Shown in pieces: positions 11,227 through 19,472 of a DNA stretch of 64,000 nt (positions within the stretch are counted from its first letter, which is position 1; each line of letters opens with the position of its first letter). The position numbers were made by a program, and so were the translations under genes. Under the pieces are notes generated by a model, which saw nothing but the letters and a program-made list of their open reading frames with translations, ran no database searches and was not told the origin of the DNA. This DNA comes from Comamonadaceae bacterium (GTDB lineage: Bacteria > Pseudomonadota > Gammaproteobacteria > Burkholderiales > Burkholderiaceae_C), in NCBI GenBank assembly GCA_947450895.1, contig CANFWT010000001.1, positions 160,010-224,009 of the forward strand. Direction: 5' to 3'.

Positions 11227-12654
11227 ATGTCCAAATCATTTGATGTCGTCGTGATCGGCGGCGGCCCTGGCGGCTATATCGCGGCCATTCGCGCCGCGCA
11301 ACTCGGTTTTCAGGTCGCTTGCGTGGACGAGTGGAAGAACGCAACGGGTGGCCCCGCGCTGGGGGGCACCTGTACCAACGTGGGTTGTATTCCGTCCAAA
11401 GCCCTGCTGCAGTCCAGCGAGCATTTTGACCATGCCAACCACCACTTCGCCGAACACGGAATTTCGGTGGGCAAGGTGGAAATGGATGTGGGCCAAATGC
11501 TGGCGCGCAAAGACATGGTGGTCAAGCAAAACAACGATGGCATCCAGTACCTTTTCAAGAAGAACAAGATTGCGTTTTTCCACGGACGGGGCGCCTTTGC
11601 GGGATCGTCGGATGCGGGCCACACGGTTCAGGTGAGCGGTGCAGCCGAAGAAACCTTGACGGCCAAACACGTGATCGTCGCCACTGGATCGAGCGCGCGC
11701 GCTTTGCCCGGCACGCCGTTTGACGAAGTGAACGTCTTGTCGAACGACGGCGCCTTGCGCGTGGATGCGGTTCCCAAAAAACTCGTGCTGATTGGCTCGG
11801 GCGTGATCGGTCTGGAAATGGGCTCGGTCTGGCGCCGTTTGGGCGCGGATGTAACGATTCTGGAAGGCCTGCCTACCTTCCTGGGCGCGGTAGACCAGCA
11901 AATCGCCAAGGAAGCGAAAAAAGCCTTTGACAAGCAGGGCTTGAAAATCGAGCTCGGCGTGCAGGTGGGCGATATCAAGATCGCTAAAAAAGGGGTCTCG
12001 GTTGCCTATACCAACGCCAAGGGCGAGTCACTGGTGCTCGACGCCGACAAACTTATTGTCAGCATTGGGCGGGTCCCCAATACGACCGGCCTGAACACCG
12101 CCGCTGTGGGCTTGGCCCTGGACGAGCGCGGCGCCATCGTAGTGGATGGTGACTGTAAAACCAATATTCCAGGCATCTGGGCCGTGGGCGACGTGGTGCG
12201 CGGCCCCATGCTGGCGCACAAGGCCGAAGAGGAGGGTGTGGCCGTGGCCGAGCGCATTGCGGGCCAGCACGGGCACGTCAACTTCAACACCGTGCCCTGG
12301 GTGATTTACACCAGCCCCGAGATCGCTTGGGTTGGCCGCACCGAGCAGCAGCTCAAGGCCGATGGCGTGGCATACAAGGCAGGAACCTTTCCCTTCTTGG
12401 CCAACGGACGCGCCCGCGCTCTGGGCGACACCACCGGCATGGTGAAATTTTTAGCCGATGCCGCCACCGACGAGATCTTGGGCGTGCACATCGTGGGTCC
12501 GATGGCGAGCGAGTTGATCGCAGAGGCGGTGGTTGCCATGGAATTCAAAGCCAGCGCTGAAGATATTGCCCGCATTTGCCACGCGCACCCGTCACTGAGT
12601 GAGGCCACCAAAGAGGCAGCCTTGGCGGTGAACAAACGAACCTTGAATTTTTGA
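11227..12654 (+). CDS. lpdA: Dihydrolipoyl dehydrogenase, E3
   Basis: FAD enzyme that reoxidises the dihydrolipoyl arm of sucB with NAD+. The 475-aa product has the N-terminal FAD-binding motif GGGPGGYIAA (11-20), the redox disulfide Cys49/Cys54 in GTCTNVGCIPSK, a second dinucleotide motif (LIGSGVIGLEMG) and the C-terminal active-site His454 in CHAHPSLSEATKEA. It is the last gene of the operon, 14 bases after sucB, and is followed by a strong terminator. Being inside the suc operon, it probably serves the 2-oxoglutarate complex first; a separate lpd for pyruvate dehydrogenase may exist elsewhere. Confidence 0.96.
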   Translation: MSKSFDVVVIGGGPGGYIAAIRAAQLGFQVACVDEWKNATGGPALGGTCTNVGCIPSKALLQSSEHFDHANHHFAEHGISVGKVEMDVGQMLARKDMVVKQNNDGIQYLFKKNKIAFFHGRGAFAGSSDAGHTVQVSGAAEETLTAKHVIVATGSSARALPGTPFDEVNVLSNDGALRVDAVPKKLVLIGSGVIGLEMGSVWRRLGADVTILEGLPTFLGAVDQQIAKEAKKAFDKQGLKIELGVQVGDIKIAKKGVSVAYTNAKGESLVLDADKLIVSIGRVPNTTGLNTAAVGLALDERGAIVVDGDCKTNIPGIWAVGDVVRGPMLAHKAEEEGVAVAERIAGQHGHVNFNTVPWVIYTSPEIAWVGRTEQQLKADGVAYKAGTFPFLANGRARALGDTTGMVKFLADAATDEILGVHIVGPMASELIAEAVVAMEFKASAEDIARICHAHPSLSEATKEAALAVNKRTLNF

Positions 12655-12670
12655 GCTGCCTTTTACCCCG

Positions 12671-12703
12671 AAAAATGGCTTGCAACTCGCAGGCCATTTT
12701 TTT
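12671..12703 (+). terminator. Intrinsic terminator of sucA-sucB-lpdA
   Basis: AAAAATGGC (12671-12679) pairs exactly with GCCATTTTT (12693-12701). The inner TGC/GCA also pairs, and the stem ends in a run of seven T. It starts 17 bases after the lpdA stop. Confidence 0.88.
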
Positions 12704-12997
12704 ATGGGTATTTGCGCAATGGGTACCAATACCCCAAGGTTGGCCATGCGTCGGGCTCGGTGTGGTTTCGGCTGGTGAAATGCAATGCAAGCCGCGACAC
12801 CCCGCACGTGCCCTGGCCGCCTGAACCGCAATGCTTCGGTGGCTGCGCCAACGCATCAACCGCAGACGTCGTGCTTTGGCTTCCCGTCGGTGCCTGGACG
12901 CCTGCGCTCAATCCCCACCGAAGCCGGGCCGCCCTGCGGCGCGATTGCCTTCCGTCAACGAGCATCCGAGCCTCGGCAAGGCACAATACCTGCAGAT
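12704..12997. other. Intergenic region with no convincing gene, upstream of zapE
   Basis: The lpdA-zapE gap is 343 bases. Beyond the terminator, open frames on both strands exist (for example 12712-13152 plus and 12702-12986 minus), but they lack recognisable protein character and ribosome sites. One inverted repeat stands out: GGGTATT (12706-12712) with AATACCC (12728-12734), enclosing the palindrome TTGCGCAA (12712-12719). No clear promoter for zapE is visible. Confidence 0.5.
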
Positions 12998-14095
12998 ATG
13001 TCAGTACTAGAAAACTACCAAAAAGAACTCCAGGCGCGCGGCTACCACAGCGACCCGGCGCAGCTGCGGGCCGTAGCCGCCCTGGAGCGCTGCGCCACCG
13101 AGTGGGCGGCTTACAAGGAAAAGCGGTCGAACAAGCTCAAAAAACTGATTAACCGCCCGCCCATTCCGCGCGGCGTCTACATGTATGGCGGGGTAGGGCG
13201 GGGCAAGAGTTTTTTGATGGACTGTTTTTTTGAGGCAGTGCCCATCCAACGCAAAACGCGCTTGCACTTTCACGAATTCATGCGGGAGGTCCACCGGGAA
13301 CTGCATGAGCTGCAAGGCACGGTAAATCCGCTTGACGTACTGGGCCAGCGCATGGCCCAGCGCTACAAGCTGATCTGTTTTGACGAGTTCCATGTGGCCG
13401 ACATCACGGACGCCATGATTTTGCACCGCTTGTTGCAGGCGCTGTTCGACAATGGCGTGGGCTTTGTCACCACCTCCAATTTCCAGCCCAACGACCTTTA
13501 CCCCGGTGGCATGCACCGCGACCGGGTGCTGCCCGCGATTGCGCTGCTCAACCAAGAGATGGAAGTCGTTAACGTGGACAACGGCGTGGACTACCGCCGC
13601 CGCACCCTGGAGCGGCTGGATTTGTACCAGGTGCCCAATGGTCCCGCCGCCGACGCCGCCATGACAGAAGCGTTCAACAGCCTGGCCGAATGCCCGGACG
13701 GCGAGCCGGTGCTGCAGATTGAGGCGCGAAAGATCCGCGCCCGGCGGCGTGCCGGCGGCCTGGTGTGGTTTGACTTCAAAGAGCTGTGTGGAGGACCGCG
13801 TTCGCAAAACGACTACCTGGAAATTGCCAGCCAATTCCACACCGTGCTGCTGAGCGACGTGCCGCAGATGCAGGCCAACGGCAGCTCTGAGGCGCGGCGC
13901 TTTACCTGGCTGGTGGACGTGCTGTACGACCGGCGCGTCAAGCTGATGGTGTCTGCCGAAGTGGCGCCCGAGCTGCTGTACACCAGTGGCCCGCTGGCGC
14001 ACGAGTTTCCGCGCACCGTCTCGCGCCTGAACGAAATGCAGTCGGCCGAGTTTTTGGCGCTGGAGCGCCGTGACGTGGATACGCGCCTGACATGA
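12998..14095 (+). CDS. zapE: Cell division protein ZapE / AFG1-family ATPase
   Basis: An AFG1-like P-loop ATPase. E. coli ZapE associates with the Z-ring under stress; mitochondrial homologues assist protein quality control. The 365-aa product has Walker A GGVGRGKS (64-71) and Walker B LICFDEFHV (near 125-133). It also has the family segment VTTSNFQPNDLYPGGMHRDR and the C-terminal sensor region (FTWLVDVLYDRRVKL). The ATG at 12998 (MSVLENYQKELQ) is the natural start; an upstream in-frame extension to 12785 has no family support. Its stop overlaps the next ATG (ATGA). Confidence 0.93.
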   Translation: MSVLENYQKELQARGYHSDPAQLRAVAALERCATEWAAYKEKRSNKLKKLINRPPIPRGVYMYGGVGRGKSFLMDCFFEAVPIQRKTRLHFHEFMREVHRELHELQGTVNPLDVLGQRMAQRYKLICFDEFHVADITDAMILHRLLQALFDNGVGFVTTSNFQPNDLYPGGMHRDRVLPAIALLNQEMEVVNVDNGVDYRRRTLERLDLYQVPNGPAADAAMTEAFNSLAECPDGEPVLQIEARKIRARRRAGGLVWFDFKELCGGPRSQNDYLEIASQFHTVLLSDVPQMQANGSSEARRFTWLVDVLYDRRVKLMVSAEVAPELLYTSGPLAHEFPRTVSRLNEMQSAEFLALERRDVDTRLT

Positions 14096-14769
14096 AGTTC
14101 GCCCGGTTCTCCCTTGCGTGGGTATTGGCCTTGCTGGGCGCGCATGCTGCGCTATTGGCGCAAACCGAGGGCGAATCATCCCAGGGGCGGCGCAGCGCCC
14201 TGCGCGCTGAGAGGGAACGCCAGACGCTGGGTTTTGACGCCGCCGAACGCGCATGCTTTGAGCGGTTTTTTACGAGCAATTGCCTGGGCGAAGTGGCGCG
14301 CTCCAGACGCGCCATGCTCGCCGACATCAAGCGCCAAGAGGCGGCGCTGGATGCAGCAGACCGCCAGCAGCGCGCGCAAGAGGAGTTGCAGCAGCTCAAG
14401 GAAAAGCAGCAAGCGCATGAGGCGCAGTTACTGGCGATCGATCCTGCCGCCATTGAAAAGGCCCAGCGCGAAAAGCAGACCGAGCGCGACGACAAGCTGC
14501 GTGAACATGCGGCAAAGGCAGCGCCTGCGCCCAGCGGTGGCCCATCGGGCGCGGCAAGCGATGCGCCCGCTTCGCCGCAACCCAGTCCAGCCAGGGCGCC
14601 CAAACTGCAAACCGGCCCCAGCGACCAAGAGCGTGCTGCCAACCAGGCTGCATTTGAGAAAAAACAAGCTCAAGCACAGCGCCGCGTGACCGAGCGCGAG
14701 CAAGCGCGCGCCAAAGCTGCCGCCTCGGCGGCGTCGGCGCCACGCTCGTTGCCTGTGCCTGTGCAGTGA
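14092..14769 (+). CDS. Putative exported coiled-coil protein of unknown function
   Basis: No known family recognised. The 225-aa product starts with a signal peptide (MKFARFSLAWVLALLGAHAA, cut near residue 23). Next comes a segment with the only two mature cysteines (ACFERFFTSNCLGE, about 52-65), which could form a disulfide. A charged helical stretch rich in Q, E, K and R follows (about 75-150, probable coiled coil). A Pro/Ala/Ser linker and a second charged helix (about 180-215) end the protein. Both ends overlap neighbours: ATGA with zapE and GTGA with dinG, so the three genes are translationally coupled. Location is probably the periplasm. Confidence 0.75.
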   Translation: MKFARFSLAWVLALLGAHAALLAQTEGESSQGRRSALRAERERQTLGFDAAERACFERFFTSNCLGEVARSRRAMLADIKRQEAALDAADRQQRAQEELQQLKEKQQAHEAQLLAIDPAAIEKAQREKQTERDDKLREHAAKAAPAPSGGPSGAASDAPASPQPSPARAPKLQTGPSDQERAANQAAFEKKQAQAQRRVTEREQARAKAAASAASAPRSLPVPVQ

Positions 14770-16766
14770 CGCTGCACACTGCGGTCGAGGCCGCCTTTTC
14801 ACCCGAAGGCCTGCTGGCGCGCGTTCTGCCCGGCTTTCGCAGCCGCTCCGGCCAAACCCAGATGGCGCAGGCTGTAGCCCGCACCATTGAGGAAGGCGGT
14901 GTGCTGGTGGTGGAGGCGGGCACGGGCGTCGGCAAGACCCTGGCCTATGTGGTTCCTGCCTTGCTGGGCGGCGAAAAAGTGCTTTTTTCCACCGCCACCA
15001 AAGCCTTGCAAGAGCAGTTGTACCTGCGCGATATTCCGCGCCTGCTGGCAGCCTTTGGTTTTCCGGTGCGCGTGGCACTGCTCAAGGGCCGCAGCAGCTA
15101 CCTGTGCACCCAACGCCTGCAGAGTGCGCGCCACACAACGCAAACCCTGGACGCTGCCGACTTGCGCCTCTTGGCCCGGGTGGAAGACTGGGCAATGTCC
15201 ACGGTGGCCGGGGACATTGCCGAGGTGGCCGAGTTGGACGAACGCTCGGTCGTCATTCCACTGGTGACGTCCACGCGCGACAACTGTTTGGGCAGCGGCT
15301 GCCCGCAGATCCGCAATTGCCATACCAATGCGGCGCGCCAGGAAGCCATGAAAGCCGACATGGTGGTGGTCAACCACCACCTGTTTTTTGCCGACTTGGG
15401 GGTCCGCGCCTCGGGTGTCGCCGAGCTATTGCCCAGCGTTACCACCGTGGTGTTTGACGAGGCCCACCAGCTCAACGACATTGGCGTGCACTTTTTTGCC
15501 CGCCGCTGGAGCACCGGCCAGGTGTTGACTTTGGGGAGCGACGTGGCCGCGCTGGGGCAGGGGCCGGCGCGCGGCTTGGCCGACTGGCTGGGCTTGCAAG
15601 CCGACATCGCCCACAGCGTGCAGGACTTTAAGGATCTCTTTTCAGCCCAGGGCCTGCAAGCCATGCGTCCGTGGGATGAAGCCACGCCGCAAGGTGTATC
15701 CGGCGTCCGCTGGCAGGGTGCGCTGGAACGCTGCACCCGCGCCTTGGGTGAAGCGCTGGCTGCCCTGCGCGCCATGGCTGAACTGGGCCCGGACTTCACG
15801 GTCATAGCCGAGCGCTGTGACGGCTTGCTCGCCAACTTGCAGCTCTTCGCCTGCCCCGCGCCACAAGGTGAAGTGCGCTGGCTCGAAGTGGGGGCCCAGG
15901 TGCAACTTTTCCAGTCGCCTTTGACCATCGCCGAGCCCATGCGGGCCTTGGCACGCCCCGATGCGGCGCCGGGCAGCCAGCCCAAGTCGTGGATTTTCAC
16001 GTCGGCTACCCTGGGCACCGACGCCCAACTGAGCTGGTTTGTGGATTCTTGTGGTCTTGAAGGCGCAAAAGTGCTGCGTGTGCCCAGCCCGTTTGACTAT
16101 GGCAACCAGGCCGCCCTGTACGTTCCCGCGCACTTTCCCAAGCCCCAAGAAGGGGCCCACAGCTCAGCGGTGGCGGCTTTGGCGGCACAAGGCGCCAGTG
16201 CCTTGGGTGGACGGACGATGGTGCTGACCACCACACTGCGAGCCATGCGGGCGATTGCCGACGCCTTGCGCCAGCAGTTTCGTGATGCAGGTCTGGCCTT
16301 AGAGGTGTTGGTACAAGGACAGGCACCCAAGCGGGAGTTGGTGGAGCGATTTTCCCAGGCCAGCTCGGATGCAAGACAAGCAAGTTGCGTGCTGGTGGCG
16401 ACAGCCTCATTTTGGGAGGGTATCGATATTGCGGGGGACGCTTTGCAACTTTTGGTGATTGACAAGTTGCCTTTTGCGCCACCTGACGACCCTCTGGTAC
16501 AGGCACGGGCCACTGCGATGCTCGCCGCGGGGGGCAATGTTTTCAAAAGTTTGCATTTGCCCCATGCCGCTATCGCGCTAAAGCAGGGTGCCGGACGGCT
16601 CATCCGCAGCGAAAAAGACCGGGGAATTCTGGTGGTGTGCGATGTGCGGCTAGGCCAGATGGGATACGGCAAGACGTTGTTGGCTAGCTTGCCACCCATG
16701 CGCCGGCTCAGCGACGACCGCGCCTGGCTGCAGGCGCTCGCAGGCTTGCGTGAGGCGCCGTCTTAG
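14766..16766 (+). CDS. dinG: DinG/YoaA-family ATP-dependent DNA helicase
   Basis: An XPD-like superfamily 2 5'-3' DNA helicase with an iron-sulfur cluster, acting on replication and repair intermediates. The 666-aa product has Walker A AGTGVGKT (51-58), DEAH at 231-234 and four cysteines placed for a 4Fe-4S cluster: Cys114, Cys174, Cys179 and Cys185. The C-terminal helicase domain includes ATASFWEGIDIAGDAL and GAGRLIRSEKDRG. The start is GTG 14766 inside the upstream stop. The length is nearer YoaA (636) than E. coli DinG (716), so yoaA is an equal choice of name. Its stop overlaps the converging bamD stop. Confidence 0.88.
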   Translation: MTLHTAVEAAFSPEGLLARVLPGFRSRSGQTQMAQAVARTIEEGGVLVVEAGTGVGKTLAYVVPALLGGEKVLFSTATKALQEQLYLRDIPRLLAAFGFPVRVALLKGRSSYLCTQRLQSARHTTQTLDAADLRLLARVEDWAMSTVAGDIAEVAELDERSVVIPLVTSTRDNCLGSGCPQIRNCHTNAARQEAMKADMVVVNHHLFFADLGVRASGVAELLPSVTTVVFDEAHQLNDIGVHFFARRWSTGQVLTLGSDVAALGQGPARGLADWLGLQADIAHSVQDFKDLFSAQGLQAMRPWDEATPQGVSGVRWQGALERCTRALGEALAALRAMAELGPDFTVIAERCDGLLANLQLFACPAPQGEVRWLEVGAQVQLFQSPLTIAEPMRALARPDAAPGSQPKSWIFTSATLGTDAQLSWFVDSCGLEGAKVLRVPSPFDYGNQAALYVPAHFPKPQEGAHSSAVAALAAQGASALGGRTMVLTTTLRAMRAIADALRQQFRDAGLALEVLVQGQAPKRELVERFSQASSDARQASCVLVATASFWEGIDIAGDALQLLVIDKLPFAPPDDPLVQARATAMLAAGGNVFKSLHLPHAAIALKQGAGRLIRSEKDRGILVVCDVRLGQMGYGKTLLASLPPMRRLSDDRAWLQALAGLREAPS

Positions 16767-17569
16767 AACAGCTTAAGCCAGCTGCCGGAATCTCCCAAGC
16801 CGCCGCTGACCAAGAATTTCGAGTTAGGGTAGGTTCCTTCGAGCACGCGCTTCGCGTCGTCGCGCAGGCGTTCCATACCCAGTGCGTCATAGGACTTGTA
16901 AATCAGGAAAAGAGCTTCTTCCACAGCGGGCACATTGCGGTAATCGGTGACCGCGGTTTGCGCTCGGTTGATGGCCGCTACAAAGGCGCCACGCTTGTAG
17001 TAATACTTCGCAACGTGCACCTCATATTTCGCCAGCGATTGCACGATATAGGCCATACGGAGCAGCGCGTCCGGGGTGTATCGAGAGTCAGGGAAGCGCA
17101 CCGTAAGTTCGCGAAACGCTTCAAACGATTCTTTGGAGGCTTTTTGGTCCCGTTCGGCCAAGTCTTGGCCGGTGTAGCTGCCAAAAATGCCGAGATTTTC
17201 GTTGAAGTTCGCTATTCCCTTCAGGTAAAGCGCATAGTCCAACGCAGGACTGGCAGGATGCAAGCGCATGAAACGTTCCAAGGTGGCAACCGCCATCACG
17301 GGTTCCCCGGCTTTGACATGGGCATAGGCCTTGTCTATTTGGGCCTGCTGCGCCAGCGGCGTGCCAGCGGCGCGGGCTTCGAGCTTTTCGAGAAAAGGAA
17401 TTGCCTTGTCCCACTGCCCCGATTTCATCTCGTCTTGGGCCTCGGCGTACAAGGTGGCGGGGCTCATGCCCGCCGTTTTGTCCACGGGTGCGTTGGAGCA
17501 GCCTGCCATCAACGCGGCCGCCAGCGGGAGCACGAGCGCGTAAACGACCGATAATTTGACTCTCAACAT
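16763..17569 (-). CDS. bamD: Outer membrane assembly lipoprotein BamD
   Basis: The essential lipoprotein of the BAM complex, which inserts beta-barrel proteins in the outer membrane. From the ATG at 17569 the product is 268 aa with a lipobox LMAGC (lipidated Cys24) after a hydrophobic signal. Five TPR-like repeats follow (for example LYAEAQDEMKSGQWDKAIPF and YTPDALLRMAYIVQSLAKYE). The body matches ComL/BamD, and the C-terminus is slightly long. An adjacent ATG at 17572 is equally possible. The start abuts the divergent rluD start, and the stop overlaps dinG by four bases, so the gene has no free flanks. Confidence 0.94.
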   Translation of the reverse strand: MLRVKLSVVYALVLPLAAALMAGCSNAPVDKTAGMSPATLYAEAQDEMKSGQWDKAIPFLEKLEARAAGTPLAQQAQIDKAYAHVKAGEPVMAVATLERFMRLHPASPALDYALYLKGIANFNENLGIFGSYTGQDLAERDQKASKESFEAFRELTVRFPDSRYTPDALLRMAYIVQSLAKYEVHVAKYYYKRGAFVAAINRAQTAVTDYRNVPAVEEALFLIYKSYDALGMERLRDDAKRVLEGTYPNSKFLVSGGLGDSGSWLKLF

Positions 17570-17570
17570 C

Positions 17571-18641
17571 ATGCAATCTTTCTTAGACCAAGGCAAAACC
17601 ATTATATCGACCGACCCCCAATCCGACGCAGCCGGCGAAGACGGGCTGGGGCCGGACGAAGCTGACGCCTTGGTTCAGGACCCCGAACTTCGCCAGGGTG
17701 CCGTGTCCGTCAGCCTGCACGGGGAGCGCCTGGACCGCGCCCTGGTTCCGCTGGCGCCTGAGTTCTCGCGCAGTTACTTGCAGCAATTGGTGGACGCCGG
17801 CTGGGTGCAGCTGAACGGCAAAGTAGTGACCAAGCCGTCGCACAAGGTCAAAGTGGGCGACGCACTGCAGTTGGAGCTGCAGCCCACACCGCAAAGCCAG
17901 GCATTCAAGCCTGAGGTGATGGATTTAGAGGTGGTCTACCAGGACGCGCACCTGATGGTGATCAACAAGCCCGCCGGGCTGGTGGTGCACCCCGCGCCGG
18001 GCAATTGGAGCGGCACGCTGCTCAACGGCTTGCTGGCGCTTGACCCGAAAATTTCCGAAGTGCCCCGGGCGGGCATTGTTCACCGGCTCGACAAGGACAC
18101 CAGTGGCCTGATGGTTGTGGCACGCAGCCGTCTGGCCATGGATGCGCTGGTGCAAGCCATTGCCGCACGCACCGTGAGCCGCCAGTACCTGGCCGTCGGC
18201 CACAAGGCCTGGAGCGGTGCAGCCAAGGTTACGGTACAGGCGCCCATCGGCCGCGACCCACGCAACCGCCTGCGCATGGCGGTGGTGGATTTGCTCAAAT
18301 CACCCGGCAAGACGGCCCAAACCGACTTCATATTCCTGGCCAATGCCGTGGACGCCTGCCTGGTACGCTGCGTGCTCCACACCGGTCGCACGCACCAAAT
18401 ACGCGTGCATATGGCGTCTATCGGTCACGCGCTGGTGGCCGACGCGGTTTATGGCGGCAGCGCCAGCGGCGACATGACGCGCCAGGCGCTGCACGCTTTT
18501 CGGCTGGCGTTTGCGCACCCTATGACAGGTGAGCCGCTGGCCTTTGAAGCGCCGGTGCCGCCTGATTTTGAGCGCTTGCTGGATTTTCTGGGCCTCAGCT
18601 ACAATGGCGCTCCCCCTCTGAAGTCGCCTTGCGGCGCATAG
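17571..18641 (+). CDS. rluD: 23S rRNA pseudouridine synthase RluD
   Basis: Makes the pseudouridines of helix 69 of 23S rRNA (1911/1915/1917 in E. coli). The 356-aa product has an N-terminal S4 domain (about 47-105, GERLDRALVPL) and the RluA-type catalytic domain. The catalytic aspartate is Asp174 in HRLDKDTSG, and KLL-type motifs follow (VLHTGRTHQIRVHMASIGH). The first 35 residues have no counterpart in E. coli RluD and are acidic. In-frame TTG (codon 34) or GTG (codon 45) starts would remove them and free the bamD promoter. The start is therefore uncertain; the identity is not. Confidence 0.93.
   Translation: MQSFLDQGKTIISTDPQSDAAGEDGLGPDEADALVQDPELRQGAVSVSLHGERLDRALVPLAPEFSRSYLQQLVDAGWVQLNGKVVTKPSHKVKVGDALQLELQPTPQSQAFKPEVMDLEVVYQDAHLMVINKPAGLVVHPAPGNWSGTLLNGLLALDPKISEVPRAGIVHRLDKDTSGLMVVARSRLAMDALVQAIAARTVSRQYLAVGHKAWSGAAKVTVQAPIGRDPRNRLRMAVVDLLKSPGKTAQTDFIFLANAVDACLVRCVLHTGRTHQIRVHMASIGHALVADAVYGGSASGDMTRQALHAFRLAFAHPMTGEPLAFEAPVPPDFERLLDFLGLSYNGAPPLKSPCGA
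17601..17606 (-). promoter_or_regulatory. Consensus -10 box for bamD, inside the 5' end of rluD
   Basis: TATAAT reads perfectly on the minus strand at 17606-17601, about 30 bases upstream of the bamD ATG. No good -35 hexamer is visible at 16-18 bases, so activity rests on the -10 and context. It lies within the annotated rluD reading frame. Confidence 0.5.
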
Positions 18642-18665
18642 TCTCGGCACGTGCTGCGACCGATT

Positions 18666-18686
18666 TAGCTGCTAGGGATACAGCTA
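18666..18686. repeat. Small hairpin resembling dispersed Comamonadaceae intergenic repeats
   Basis: TAGCTG (18666-18671), loop CTAGGGATA, CAGCTA (18681-18686). The TAGCTGCTAG core recalls short interspersed repeats I know from Comamonadaceae genomes, but this is the only copy I found in the window. A second small stem, CTAC/GTAG, follows at about 18692-18703. Together they fill most of the 120-base rluD-scpB gap. Confidence 0.3.
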
Positions 18687-18761
18687 CGCTCCTACCGGGG
18701 TAGCCCGTCCAACCCGCACCGCTCGCTCTTTTTGCTGAGCCCCTCGCCCGGAAACGTTTGC

Positions 18762-19472
18762 ATGATCAATACCGCTGAAGCCACGCGCGTCTTGGAAACT
18801 GCCCTGATTTGCGCCCAGCAGCCTTTGCCGTTGCGGGACATGCGCGCCTTGTTCCGGGACGAAATTGGCAGCGACACCTTGAAGCAAATGCTCAGTGACC
18901 TCGGGGCGCAATGGACGGGTCGCGGTGTGGAACTGGTCAACGTGGCCAGCGGCTGGCGCTTTCAGAGCCGCCCCGAGATGCGCGAATTCTTGGACCGCCT
19001 GCACCCGGAAAAGCCCCCGCGCTACACCCGCGCCACCCTGGAAACCCTGGCCATCATCGCCTACCGCCAACCGGTCACCCGGGGGGATATGGAAGACATT
19101 CGGGGCGTCACCATCAATTCATTGATCGTCAAGCAGCTCGAAGACCGCGGCTGGATCGAGGTCATCGGCCATCGTGAGGCTCCCGGGCGTCCGGCACTGT
19201 TTGCCACCACGCGCCAGTTCCTGGATGACCTGGGCCTGCAAAGCCTGAGCCAGTTGCCCCAACTTGACCCGGTGGGTGAGCAGCGCAGCGGCGGCGCTAT
19301 GGACGCCTTGACGAGCCTGCTCGAAGACGCCGCAGCGCCAGAGCTGGCTTTGGAGGCGCCTGATGCGCTGGCGCAGCTCCAGGCGCCCCCACCGCCACCC
19401 CCCGACCAAGACGCAAAGCCAACCGCGTACCCCGACATTTTTGACAGCCCCAGCGCGCCAAGCACCTTATGA
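18762..19472 (+). CDS. scpB: Chromosome segregation and condensation protein ScpB
   Basis: The kite subunit that, with ScpA, joins SMC to form the bacterial condensin. The 236-aa product shows paired winged-helix domains (about 5-165), including the signature [20 protein letters not shown] and [20 protein letters not shown] low-complexity tail follows with a run of six prolines near 212-217. The ATG at 18762 ([12 protein letters not shown]) fits the family; an upstream ATG at 18732 adds ten unlikely residues. scpA is not adjacent. The stop overlaps rluB by four bases. Confidence 0.93.
   Translation: MINTAEATRVLETALICAQQPLPLRDMRALFRDEIGSDTLKQMLSDLGAQWTGRGVELVNVASGWRFQSRPEMREFLDRLHPEKPPRYTRATLETLAIIAYRQPVTRGDMEDIRGVTINSLIVKQLEDRGWIEVIGHREAPGRPALFATTRQFLDDLGLQSLSQLPQLDPVGEQRSGGAMDALTSLLEDAAAPELALEAPDALAQLQAPPPPPPDQDAKPTAYPDIFDSPSAPSTL

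Noticed and set aside
12712..13152. Plus-strand frame overlapping the start of zapE
   Set aside because: Runs into zapE in another frame, no ribosome site, composition unlike a protein.
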